Assembly: GCA_003444085.1 (NCBI GenBank)
Contig: DLVL01000031.1
Coordinates: 367 to 18,154 of the forward strand
Direction: 5' to 3'
Length of the DNA: 17,788 nt
Source: Kosmotogaceae bacterium
GTDB taxonomy: Bacteria; Thermotogota; Thermotogae; Petrotogales; Kosmotogaceae
Below the pieces are notes generated by a model that was given only the letters and a program-made list of their open reading frames with translations, searched no databases and had not been told where the DNA came from. The number at the start of each line of letters is the position of its first letter. The first letter of the stretch is position 1. Positions 7,601 through 14,896 of this stretch are shown here, piece after piece. A program made the position numbers and the translations under genes.

Positions 7601-8928
7601 TATACGACAGGATATGTGCAGTAGCCACTCCAATTAGTGTCTCAGCACTTGGCATGATAAGGTGCAGCGGTGAAGGTGTTCATGATATTGTGATGCCTCT
7701 TCTGAAAGGCGTCAAAGATATGAAACCGCGCCTTGCCAGAAGGGCTGAATTCGTCTGCGTCGACAGAACTCTTGATGAAGTTGTTGCTGTATTCTTCTTC
7801 AAACCTTCTTCCTACACCGGTGAAGATATGGTCGAAATCACCTTTCATGGAAGTCCGCTGATTTTGCAAACCGCGCTTCAATGTCTCATGTCAAAAGGAA
7901 TGAGGTTGGCCCTTCCCGGAGAGTTTACTAAGAGAGCTGTACTGAACGGTAAGATGGACCTGATCAAAGCAGAGTCAATAAACGCGCTGATAAGTGCACC
8001 GACATCTAAGGCGCTTGAAGCGGCCATGTCAGCATTCAAGGGAGGGCTCTCTGTTGGAATCGAGAAGCTTCGACAAAGACTCATCGAAGTGCTGGCCGAA
8101 ATCGAAGTTGAGCTCAATTACCCGGAAGACCACTTATCAGACAGAAAGTCCCTCAGGAAAGAAATGGCTTCAATTTCCTCTCAGCTTTCAGAGATGGTTT
8201 CGCGAGGACAGAATGGGATCGTGCTGACCCAGGGAATAAAGACCGTGATAGTGGGAAGACCCAATGTAGGTAAGTCAACCCTCCTCAACACTCTTCTGAG
8301 AAAGGATCGAGCAATTGTCACGGATATTCCCGGTACCACCCGTGATACGATTGAGGAGGCACTCAATATCGGAGGGACTTACTTCAGGATAGTCGACACA
8401 GCTGGCATCAGAATGGATGCTGACGGGATAGAGTATCTGGGCGTGAAGAGAAGCCTGAATGTGATAGAGGAAGCAGATCTTTGCCTCTTTGTGATAGATC
8501 TATCAGACCCAAGAGAGGATCTTCATCTCCTAGAGCAATTGTCAGAGAGGATGAAAAGATACGTTGTGGTTGGTAACAAGAAAGACCTGGAGAAAGGTGA
8601 GTCGCAGTTTTCAGGATGTGATGTGAAGATCAGTGCACGATCTGGAAACGGCCTTGAAGAACTTGAGAAGACCATGAGAGAGAAGACATGGGAGCTTACA
8701 GAGCTGGGAAATGAAGAAGTCATAGTATCTGAAAGGCAGAAAAGCCTCCTCGTTGCGTGTATAGATATCCTGAATGATGCAATTGTTTCACTTGATCGAA
8801 ATGAAAGCATTGATATTGCCAGTAGCCTGTTAAGCCAATCGCTCTTGTCTCTTGATGAACTAACAGGAAGAAGAGCCACCGAGGACCTGCTTGACAGCAT
8901 TTTCAGCGGTTTCTGTGTGGGTAAGTAG
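7597..8928 (+). CDS. mnmE: tRNA uridine-5-carboxymethylaminomethyl modification GTPase MnmE (TrmE)
   Basis: GTPase that works with MnmG to modify U34 of wobble-position tRNAs. The N-terminal folate-binding domain carries SSYTGEDMVEITFHGSP and LPGEFTKRAVLNGKMDL. The inserted G domain has P-loop GRPNVGKST near residue 219, the switch segment TDIPGTTRD (the potassium-loop region of the family), DTAGIR, and the NKKD specificity motif. The protein ends in CVGK, the conserved C-terminal catalytic cysteine motif (usually CIGK). At 443 residues it is full length. The start ATG overlaps the mfd stop as ATGA. No clear ribosome site precedes it, so it is likely translated by coupling. Confidence 0.97.
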   Translation: MIYDRICAVATPISVSALGMIRCSGEGVHDIVMPLLKGVKDMKPRLARRAEFVCVDRTLDEVVAVFFFKPSSYTGEDMVEITFHGSPLILQTALQCLMSKGMRLALPGEFTKRAVLNGKMDLIKAESINALISAPTSKALEAAMSAFKGGLSVGIEKLRQRLIEVLAEIEVELNYPEDHLSDRKSLRKEMASISSQLSEMVSRGQNGIVLTQGIKTVIVGRPNVGKSTLLNTLLRKDRAIVTDIPGTTRDTIEEALNIGGTYFRIVDTAGIRMDADGIEYLGVKRSLNVIEEADLCLFVIDLSDPREDLHLLEQLSERMKRYVVVGNKKDLEKGESQFSGCDVKISARSGNGLEELEKTMREKTWELTELGNEEVIVSERQKSLLVACIDILNDAIVSLDRNESIDIASSLLSQSLLSLDELTGRRATEDLLDSIFSGFCVGK

Positions 8929-8939
8929 AGGTGTATGTT

Positions 8940-9653
8940 ATGGCTGCTATTCTATTGCTTGTCGCTTTAGCAATTACCCGGATAACGCTAGGAGCACTTC
9001 TGTATTTCTTTGCAGCAATTACTCTTATGGTTATCTACGCAGTACTGCGCAAGCACTATGAGTATTACCTTATTAAGTGGGCTCCGGTAATTGTCATCGG
9101 CATGGAACTACTGTTGCTCTCATTAGGAATTGGCCATGCCGGGCATCTTGTTGGCAGTATTTCTTCTCTAATCGTTGCTCTGCTGGTTATGGGCGATGAA
9201 AGACCCAAACAAGCCCTGATAAACAGACTGGGCTTGTCTTCTGCCAGGGACCGCAGTAGAGTGAGATCACTATTCTTCACTTACGGACAGGTTGACAAGA
9301 TCGAGAAACTGGAGCTTGGAACAAGCTACCTTACGCTGAAAGATGATAGTATCTTCTTTACTATCAGGATCAAAACAAACGAGAGGGTACTTATGAAGAT
9401 CGACACAGCAGATATCGAAGAGACCTATATGCGCCAGATGACATCGAAGAATCCTGTTCATTATCCGAGCACGAGAGATCTCTTCTTACCAGCTAGAAAG
9501 CTCAGGACAATTGGGAGACCTTTCTTGAGAGACTACTTCCTGGTAATCAGGACAAGAGAAGATGACTGGACATTCTTCGAAGAGCCATCTGTACTGATTG
9601 ATTTGCACGAGGAAATTGAAAGAATTAGGGGGCTCCCGCCCCCTAATTCTTGA
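8940..9653 (+). CDS. Uncharacterised membrane protein with soluble C-terminal domain
   Basis: Not recognised. ATG at 8940 is chosen because AGAGGTG (8927-8933) lies 6 bases upstream. A GTG at 8931 is part of that ribosome site. The 237-residue product has about four hydrophobic segments within the first 90 residues: roughly residues 2-18, 20-36, 48-66 and 70-86. A soluble domain of about 150 residues follows, rich in alternating beta-type segments (SYLTLKDDSIFFTIRIKTN, DYFLVIRTREDDWTFFEE). This layout resembles small membrane proteins with a PH-like or YcxB-like domain, but no diagnostic motif is visible. It starts 11 bp after mnmE and is presumably the last gene of that operon. Its final codons form one half of a terminator hairpin and overlap the convergent oxidoreductase gene by 11 bp. 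Confidence 0.75.
   Translation: MAAILLLVALAITRITLGALLYFFAAITLMVIYAVLRKHYEYYLIKWAPVIVIGMELLLLSLGIGHAGHLVGSISSLIVALLVMGDERPKQALINRLGLSSARDRSRVRSLFFTYGQVDKIEKLELGTSYLTLKDDSIFFTIRIKTNERVLMKIDTADIEETYMRQMTSKNPVHYPSTRDLFLPARKLRTIGRPFLRDYFLVIRTREDDWTFFEEPSVLIDLHEEIERIRGLPPPNS
9620..9651. terminator. Bidirectional terminator hairpin inside two convergent gene ends
   Basis: Perfect 14-bp stem: AAGAATTAGGGGGC (9620-9633), loop TCCC, GCCCCCTAATTCTT (9638-9651). It separates the + strand mnmE operon from the - strand fermentation operon. Downstream T-rich character is weak: on the + strand TTCTTGATT, and on the - strand CTTTCAATTTCC. The case therefore rests on the very stable GC-rich stem at the exact meeting point of two operons. 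Confidence 0.75.
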
Positions 9654-10185
9654 TTGCCTCGGCTCCTGCTCTCAGAGCTTTCATGTTGAGATCGACTATT
9701 GAATCCTTCTTGCCACCGAATTTCATTTTCAGAGCCTTCTCAACGCTTTGCTCTGACACTGCTCCGGTCTTTGCAAGATAAGCGCCAAGAATAACCATAT
9801 TAGCAGCTCTTATGTTACCAAGTCTTTCAGCAATCTTGTTTGCATCGACCTTCACAATCTCTATGTCCTTTCTTTCGGGTTCCCTGTCTACCACAGAGCT
9901 GTTTATAACAAGAAGTCCCCCGGGCTGAATCCTCTCTTCAAACTTCAAGAGGGAGGGGATATTCATCACAATTGCCTCTCGTGGTGAGTCGGTGACGGGA
10001 GAGCCTATGTGCTCATCACTAATGACAACCGTGCAGTTAGCGGTTCCCCCGCGCATTTCGGGGCCATAAGAAGGCAGCCATGTACTGAACTTGTTATCTA
10101 CCATTGCTGCTGTGGCAAGAATCTGGCCGAGCAGCATTATACCCTGTCCACCAAACCCTGATGCCACGAGTACATGCTCTCTCAT
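9643..10185 (-). CDS. 2-oxoacid:ferredoxin oxidoreductase, gamma subunit
   Basis: Gamma subunit of a VOR/KOR-type complex, 180 residues, usual length. This chain contributes to CoA handling and complex assembly. Family motifs are SGFGGQGIMLLGQIL near residues 9-23 and WLPSYGPEMRGGTANCTVVIS. ATG at 10185 overlaps the beta-subunit stop (ATGA), so the last two subunits are translationally coupled. The stop codon at 9643-9645 lies inside the operon terminator hairpin. Sequence alone does not separate branched-chain (VOR) from 2-oxoglutarate (KOR) enzymes. The Ptb/Buk neighbourhood favours VOR. Confidence 0.92.
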   Translation of the reverse strand: MREHVLVASGFGGQGIMLLGQILATAAMVDNKFSTWLPSYGPEMRGGTANCTVVISDEHIGSPVTDSPREAIVMNIPSLLKFEERIQPGGLLVINSSVVDREPERKDIEIVKVDANKIAERLGNIRAANMVILGAYLAKTGAVSEQSVEKALKMKFGGKKDSIVDLNMKALRAGAEAIKN

Positions 10186-10937
10186 TTCTCATCACCGACC
10201 TTGTCGACAAAGAGACCAACCTTGTATTCTTTCTTCATGTTTTCTTCAAGCCATTCTGTGGCTTCAACTGGACTCATTCCCCAATTCGTTGGACACGTGG
10301 ATAACACTTCTACCAGAGAGAAACCTAGTCCTTCTAATTGCGCTGTGAATGCCTTTTTTAGAGCCTTCTTTGTCTTTCTAATCTCCTGTGGGGTATTGAC
10401 CGTTGTTCTCTCAAGGTAGGCTACTCCTCCTGTTTCCTTAAGCAGTTCACAGACATGGATAGGATAGCCATCATTTTCAGCTGCTCTGCCGTATGGTGAG
10501 GTACTTGTCTTCATTCCCAGCAGGGTAGTGGGAGCCATTTGTCCTCCTGTCATCCCGTAGATGGCATTGTTAATGAATATAGCTGTGATCTTCTCTCCTC
10601 TATTGGCAGCGTGAACGATTTCTGCTGTTCCAATAGCGGCAAGATCCCCATCTCCTTGGTATGTAAAGACCACTGAATCTTTTAGTGATCGCTTCATTCC
10701 GGTTGCCACAGCAGGCGCTCGACCGTGGGCAGCGACAGTCCCATCAACATCGAAGAACTCATAAGCAAAGACGGAGCATCCCACGGGGGCTACCATGATA
10801 GTACGTTCCTGGATTCCAAGTTCATCGATTATCTCAGCGATCAATCGATGAACAATACCGTGTTGACATCCCGGACAGTATGTAAACTCTTTACCAGAAA
10901 GTGATTTCGGCGGTTTGAACGTCTTCACTGTTGGCAT
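10182..10937 (-). CDS. 2-oxoacid:ferredoxin oxidoreductase, beta (TPP-binding) subunit
   Basis: Holds thiamine pyrophosphate and a proximal [4Fe-4S] cluster, and carries out the oxidative decarboxylation. ATG at 10937 is preferred over a TTG at 10955 because GAGGAGG sits 9 bases upstream and overlaps that TTG. The 251-residue chain shows YCPGC at residues 20-24, GC at 53-54, the TPP motif GDGDLAAIG from residue 95, then NNAIYGMTGGQMAPTT. This is the pattern of VOR/KOR beta chains. It begins one base after the alpha-subunit stop and ends in an ATGA overlap with gamma. The need for TPP ties this operon loosely to the TPP-controlled thiamine uptake genes in the same window. Confidence 0.95.
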   Translation of the reverse strand: MPTVKTFKPPKSLSGKEFTYCPGCQHGIVHRLIAEIIDELGIQERTIMVAPVGCSVFAYEFFDVDGTVAAHGRAPAVATGMKRSLKDSVVFTYQGDGDLAAIGTAEIVHAANRGEKITAIFINNAIYGMTGGQMAPTTLLGMKTSTSPYGRAAENDGYPIHVCELLKETGGVAYLERTTVNTPQEIRKTKKALKKAFTAQLEGLGFSLVEVLSTCPTNWGMSPVEATEWLEENMKKEYKVGLFVDKVGDEK

Positions 10938-10938
10938 T

Positions 10939-12006
10939 TCACTTAACCTCCTCAATGCGTTCCTTCAGAACTCTAAGCACCTCGTCTGGATTTGGAACAA
11001 CTCCACCAGTTCGTCCATAGAAGTGCACAGGAAGACTGTCGCCTACTGCAAGACGAACATCCTCGATCATCTGTCCTGTGGACATCTCTACATCCAGGAC
11101 GAATTTCTTGTCAGCAACTGCTTCTCGTAGGGCATCATAAGGAAAAGGCCACAATGTTACTGGTCTGAACAAACCGACCTTTATACCCTCTTCTCGTGCC
11201 CGTCTGATAACACTGCCCAGTATTCTACCCATCGTTCCAAAGCCTACTAGTGCAAAATCGGCATCTTCCATGTTGCTCGTTTCATAAAGAATCTCGTTTG
11301 CAATAATCTTCTTATACTTCTCCTGATATCTCATGTTCATCTTCTCGAGCTCATAAGGATCAATATTGAACGATGTCACTTTATGTGGTTCGCGGTTCTT
11401 CGCACCAGTGAGAGACCAGCTCAAATGATCCGACAATGATTCCAGATTCCTGAATTCTCCAAATACGACAGGTTCCATCATCTGTCCGAGCATGCCGTCT
11501 GCCAGAATGATGACAGGAGTCCTGTATTTGTCGGCGATATCAAAGGCGTCATGGACCAGTTCCACAGCTTCCTGAATGGTTCCTGGAGCAAGAACTACCG
11601 CGTGGTAGTCACCATGCCCGCCTCCTTTTGTTGCCTGAAAGTAGTCACTCTGTGCAGGCTGGATATCTCCGAGTCCTGGACCGCCCCGCACGACATTAAC
11701 AAAAACACTCGGTAGCTCCGCTCCGGCGATGTAGGACATGCCTTCCTGCATAAGACTGAAACCTGGTCCAGATGTCGATGTTAGAACACGTCTACCCGTA
11801 CACGCTGCGCCGTAAACCATGTTGACTGCTGAAACTTCACTCTCAGACTGCAGAAAAGATCCTCCCACTTCGGGAAGTCGCTTTGCCATGTACTCTGTGA
11901 ATTCTGACTGCGGTGTTATTGGATAGCCAAAGTACAATCTGCATCCTGCTCTAATTGCCGCCTCGGCCATAGCTTCATTACCTTTGACCATGGTTTTATC
12001 AGCCAT
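10939..12006 (-). CDS. vorB: 2-oxoacid:ferredoxin oxidoreductase, alpha subunit (VorB-like)
   Basis: Alpha subunit of the oxidoreductase, 355 residues, usual for the separate-subunit form. Visible motifs are GNEAMAEAAIRAGC, YPITPQSEFTEYMAK, ESEVSAVNMVYGAACTGRR, TSTSGPGFSLMQEGMSY, VVRGGPGLGDIQPAQSD and KGGGHGDYHAVVLAPGT. These are characteristic of the pyruvate-ferredoxin-oxidoreductase core domain in VOR/KOR alpha chains. The start has AGGAGG 7 bases upstream. It follows the delta subunit by 11 bp and precedes beta by 1 bp. The likely substrates, 2-oxoisovalerate and its leucine/isoleucine counterparts, are inferred from the neighbouring acyl-phosphate genes. 2-Oxoglutarate cannot be excluded. 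Confidence 0.93.
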   Translation of the reverse strand: MADKTMVKGNEAMAEAAIRAGCRLYFGYPITPQSEFTEYMAKRLPEVGGSFLQSESEVSAVNMVYGAACTGRRVLTSTSGPGFSLMQEGMSYIAGAELPSVFVNVVRGGPGLGDIQPAQSDYFQATKGGGHGDYHAVVLAPGTIQEAVELVHDAFDIADKYRTPVIILADGMLGQMMEPVVFGEFRNLESLSDHLSWSLTGAKNREPHKVTSFNIDPYELEKMNMRYQEKYKKIIANEILYETSNMEDADFALVGFGTMGRILGSVIRRAREEGIKVGLFRPVTLWPFPYDALREAVADKKFVLDVEMSTGQMIEDVRLAVGDSLPVHFYGRTGGVVPNPDEVLRVLKERIEEVK

Positions 12007-12017
12007 ATCGATTCCTC

Positions 12018-12248
12018 CTATGTGGTAGCCTTTGAAGTTTCTTTTAACACGGTAATTGCGGTATCAGGACATACCATGTAACAGAAACCACATCCAATGC
12101 AATTATCGAGATCATGCTGTTCGGCAGGATGATATCCCTTGCTGTTAAAAGAACTGGAAAATCTCAGTACTTTCTTTGGACATATTTTGATGCACAGACC
12201 ACAGCCTTTGCATCTGTCCGCATCGATTTCTACGAAGTTTACTGCCAT
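12018..12248 (-). CDS. 2-oxoacid:ferredoxin oxidoreductase, delta subunit (2x[4Fe-4S] ferredoxin)
   Basis: Electron-transfer subunit carrying two [4Fe-4S] clusters, 76 residues. The Cys sets are CKGCGLCIKICP (Cys13, 16, 19, 23) and CIGCGFCYMVCP (Cys50, 53, 56, 60), each CxxCxxCxxxCP. ATG at 12248 is chosen because GGGAGG lies 7 bases upstream and it gives a normal ferredoxin length. The frame extends to 12338 with another ATG, but that part lies inside the preceding ATPase gene. It starts 2 bp after the ATPase stop. It passes electrons from the core enzyme to a soluble ferredoxin. Confidence 0.94.
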   Translation of the reverse strand: MAVNFVEIDADRCKGCGLCIKICPKKVLRFSSSFNSKGYHPAEQHDLDNCIGCGFCYMVCPDTAITVLKETSKATT

Positions 12249-12250
12249 TG

Positions 12251-12928
12251 TCAAACCTCCCAGGGTGTTTTTAGATACTTCTTCATCTGGAAAACCGGGA
12301 AACGATTGTTTAAGACTTCTATACCATTCATCACACACGTCATGATCACAGGAATCCCTGTCTCATCAGAAACCTCTTTTAGAAACTGTTCCCCTGATAG
12401 TACGTCGTCTTCTGTTGTCTCACTTCCCAGGTTAGCGTTATTGACCAGGTAATTCACAGTCAGTCGTGCTCTCTTTGATAAACTGACAAGATGATCTACG
12501 GTTTTCGCAACGGTATCTGTAAAAGGTCTGAATGGATTGACCACAAAATAGACCGCAGACTCCTGGCTCTTTATATCAGCGCTGATAGAACTCAGCACAA
12601 CAGCTCCGTACTCGTTCCCTCCAGCATCTATTACAACGATAGTATCTTCAGACTGGATAACACCTCGTACCCTTGCTGGGACGATCGGCAGATCTGCAGT
12701 TCTCAAAGGACCTTTGGGAGCGATTATATCTATATCGTTATCTGCAAACAGATCTACAAGATCCCTCGATCGAAAGTATGGACTGATCACATCTGCATCA
12801 ATGAGCGCGACTGCTTCACAACTCTCTTTCAGATAAGAGGCCAGATTCAGTGAGAGCTCAGTCTTTCCGCTTCCGAACATCCCCATCATAACGCTGATTC
12901 GATGATCAAACACTTGTAATTTCCTCAT
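12251..12928 (-). CDS. P-loop ATPase/GTPase of unknown role, MinD/CooC-like
   Basis: Nucleotide-binding protein with Walker A GMFGSGKT (residues 16-23), then ALIDADVISP as in MinD/CooC/dethiobiotin-synthetase-type folds (residues 41-50), a Walker-B-like VVIDAGGNE (98-106), and LVNNANLG near 161-168 where G-type proteins bind the base. It is cytoplasmic, with no membrane segments. The gene lies between butyrate kinase and the oxidoreductase subunits, so it may mature, assemble or regulate the iron-sulfur TPP enzyme or the kinases. That role is inferred. The start is uncertain. ATG at 12928 has no ribosome site and overlaps buk by 23 bp. GTG at 12913 has GAGG 9 bases upstream and may be the real start. 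Confidence 0.85.
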   Translation of the reverse strand: MRKLQVFDHRISVMMGMFGSGKTELSLNLASYLKESCEAVALIDADVISPYFRSRDLVDLFADNDIDIIAPKGPLRTADLPIVPARVRGVIQSEDTIVVIDAGGNEYGAVVLSSISADIKSQESAVYFVVNPFRPFTDTVAKTVDHLVSLSKRARLTVNYLVNNANLGSETTEDDVLSGEQFLKEVSDETGIPVIMTCVMNGIEVLNNRFPVFQMKKYLKTPWEV

Positions 12929-13994
12929 AGATCTTTGGCTCTTCCTGTTTCTTCAGAACCCTCAATGCAGCTGCAGCCAGCGCTTCTTCTTCGCTGCCAC
13001 CTGGAATAACCTCGATCGGTGCAATAAAGGAGACCTTCTCTTCTATCCATCTGACCATGTTTTCACTATCATATGCCAGTCCACCAGTCAGGACGATATA
13101 GTCAACCTCACCTCTCAGGACCGCAGCAGTTTTACCGATCCATTTGACTATCTGGTAGGCCATTCCTCTGTAATATAACTCCCATTCTTTGTTTCCGGCA
13201 GCAATTGCCTTCTGCACCTCCTGACAATCACTGGTTCCGGTGTAAGCCACCATTCCCCCTCTACCCTTTATAAGCTCTTTGATCTCTTGTTTGCTGTACT
13301 TTCCGCTATAACAGAGTTTTATCAGCTGAGTGAGTGGGAGAGTCCCGGATCGCTCCGGAGTATATGGGCCGTCACCATTAAGAGCATTATTAACATCGAC
13401 AATTTTTCCCTTCTTATGGGCCCCGATAGAGATCCCACCACCCATGTGTACGACGATGAGGTTGAGATTCTCATATCTGGTACCATGCATCGAGGCAACC
13501 TGTCTGCCGACACTCTTGTGATTCAGTGCATGCAGTATTGATTTTCTCTTGAAATCCGGGTGCCCGGAAAACCTCGCCAGGTCATCCATCTCATCTACAA
13601 CAACAGGATCCGCGATAAATGCTGGGATCTCTTTCCCGGAGTCTTTTGAGAGCTCTTTTGCCAGAATAGCACCAAGATTTGAAGCGTGTTCACCATAACG
13701 GCAGCTTCTAAGGTCGTCGATCATTGACTCGGTGACACAATATGTCCCGCCTTGTAGTGGTCTGAGCAATCCCCCACGGCCGATTATTGCATCGAAACGG
13801 TCGAGCTTGAATCCTGCGGATTCCAGAAAATCTCGAATGAGTCTTTCGCGGAAATGACGTTGCTCGTACAGATTGGGGTATTCAGCCAGTTCGTCAACGG
13901 AGTGTCTAATCGTCTCTTCCTTCAATAAATCAAGGCCTTCAAAAACAGCCAGCTTAGTTGATGTCGAACCCGGATTAATCACGAGTATCTTCAT
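12906..13994 (-). CDS. buk: Butyrate kinase family protein, second copy
   Basis: Acyl kinase of the ASKHA fold that makes ATP from an acyl-phosphate, probably isobutyryl-, isovaleryl- or butyryl-phosphate. The 362-residue chain starts with the phosphate-1 motif VINPGSTSTKLAVF and shows ADPVVVDEMDDLARFSG, LHALNHKS, VVHMGGGISIGAH, NNALNGDGPYTPERSG and VLTGGLAYDSE, all in the usual Buk order. ATG at 13994 overlaps the ptb stop (ATGA), with AGGAG 8 bases upstream. A paralogue lies on the other side of ptb. It overlaps the following ATPase gene, which suggests coupling. Confidence 0.95.
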   Translation of the reverse strand: MKILVINPGSTSTKLAVFEGLDLLKEETIRHSVDELAEYPNLYEQRHFRERLIRDFLESAGFKLDRFDAIIGRGGLLRPLQGGTYCVTESMIDDLRSCRYGEHASNLGAILAKELSKDSGKEIPAFIADPVVVDEMDDLARFSGHPDFKRKSILHALNHKSVGRQVASMHGTRYENLNLIVVHMGGGISIGAHKKGKIVDVNNALNGDGPYTPERSGTLPLTQLIKLCYSGKYSKQEIKELIKGRGGMVAYTGTSDCQEVQKAIAAGNKEWELYYRGMAYQIVKWIGKTAAVLRGEVDYIVLTGGLAYDSENMVRWIEEKVSFIAPIEVIPGGSEEEALAAAALRVLKKQEEPKIYEEITSV

Positions 13995-14896
13995 TTTGAG
14001 TTCTCCTTTGCAAGAATCGCGCCAAGTGAAATGGAATGCAGTCTAGTCTCTTCAGAATCAGCTCTTGAAGTGAGGATTATCGGTACCTTTCCTCCGACAA
14101 TAGTGCTTGCTACTCCCGCTTGTGCAAGGAAAACCATAGCTTTATAGAAGACATTGCCTGCCTCAATATCAGGCATTATAAGAACATCTGCTTTTCCTGC
14201 AACCGGACCGTTAATACCCTTGCGTCTCGCTGCATCTTCTGAAACCGCGTTGTCCAGAGCAAGGGGACCATCAACTACCGCCCCTCTGATCTGTTTCCTT
14301 TCAGCCATCTTTGATATGATAGCGGCATCGGTTGTTGCCTGCATCTTCATACTAACCGTCTCAACAGCGCCAATCACTGCGACTCTCGGCGTTTCGTTTC
14401 CCAGTGCTCTTGATACTTTCATACTGTTCAAGATTGAATGAACCTTTTGCTCAAGAGTCGGAGCAGGAACCATTCCAGCATCCGATACAACTAACAGCCT
14501 GTCAAAACCGGCTATTTCAAAAACACTGACCAGATTCATTGTATATCCAGTTCTAAGTCCATATTGCTCTTCCAGAAAGATCCCCATCAGATCTCCTGTC
14601 TTTACGGAACCCTTCATCAAAAGGGAAGCAGATCCTTGTGCTACTGAACTGACAGCTGATCTCACACATTGCTCATTGTCCCTGCAGTGGACGACCTCAT
14701 AACCAGTGTCTATACCGACTTCGTCGATGAGCTTCCGAGTCGTCTCAGAATCACCATAAAGGATAAACTCAGCAACATCTGCGCTAACCGCATCTCTCAC
14801 AGCACGCAGAACGATCTCATCTGCCCCTCCAGCAACAGCTATTCTTGTTTTTGAGCCCCTTGCGAGAGCAAGAAGATCCGTAAGCTTTGAAATCAC
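13991..14896 (-). CDS. ptb: Phosphate butyryltransferase (phosphate acyltransferase)
   Basis: Transfers the acyl group from CoA to phosphate, giving an acyl-phosphate for butyrate kinase. The 301 residues match the Ptb family length. Motifs are VAGGADEIVLRAV, SLLMKGSVKTGDLM, VVSDAGMVPAPTLEQK, VDGPLALDNAVSEDAA, LIMPDIEAGNVFYKAM and the C-terminal IVGGKVPIILTSRADS. Translation starts with GTG at 14896, overlapping the TGA of the upstream kinase as GTGA. AAGGAG lies about 10 bases upstream. It sits between two butyrate kinase genes, so the acyl-phosphate can be handed to either. Ptb enzymes generally accept branched acyl-CoAs, which fits the downstream oxidoreductase. Confidence 0.96.
   Translation of the reverse strand: MISKLTDLLALARGSKTRIAVAGGADEIVLRAVRDAVSADVAEFILYGDSETTRKLIDEVGIDTGYEVVHCRDNEQCVRSAVSSVAQGSASLLMKGSVKTGDLMGIFLEEQYGLRTGYTMNLVSVFEIAGFDRLLVVSDAGMVPAPTLEQKVHSILNSMKVSRALGNETPRVAVIGAVETVSMKMQATTDAAIISKMAERKQIRGAVVDGPLALDNAVSEDAARRKGINGPVAGKADVLIMPDIEAGNVFYKAMVFLAQAGVASTIVGGKVPIILTSRADSEETRLHSISLGAILAKENSK

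Noticed and set aside
8523..8900. 125-codon open frame antisense to mnmE
   Set aside because: It is a shadow of the MnmE G-domain and C-terminal codons, serine-rich as expected for antisense translation.
9643..12248. Pyruvate:ferredoxin oxidoreductase
   Set aside because: The alpha (GGPGLGDIQPAQSD) and beta (MTGGQMAPTT) motifs are of the VOR/KOR type, and the Ptb/Buk neighbours do not suit acetyl-CoA as the main product.
12249..12338. Longer ferredoxin subunit starting inside the ATPase gene
   Set aside because: The extension duplicates ATPase coding sequence in another frame. A ribosome site 7 bases before ATG 12248 gives the normal ferredoxin length.
12491..12853. 120-codon + strand frame opposite the P-loop ATPase
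   Set aside because: The opposite strand encodes clear Walker motifs, and this frame has no ribosome site or family features.
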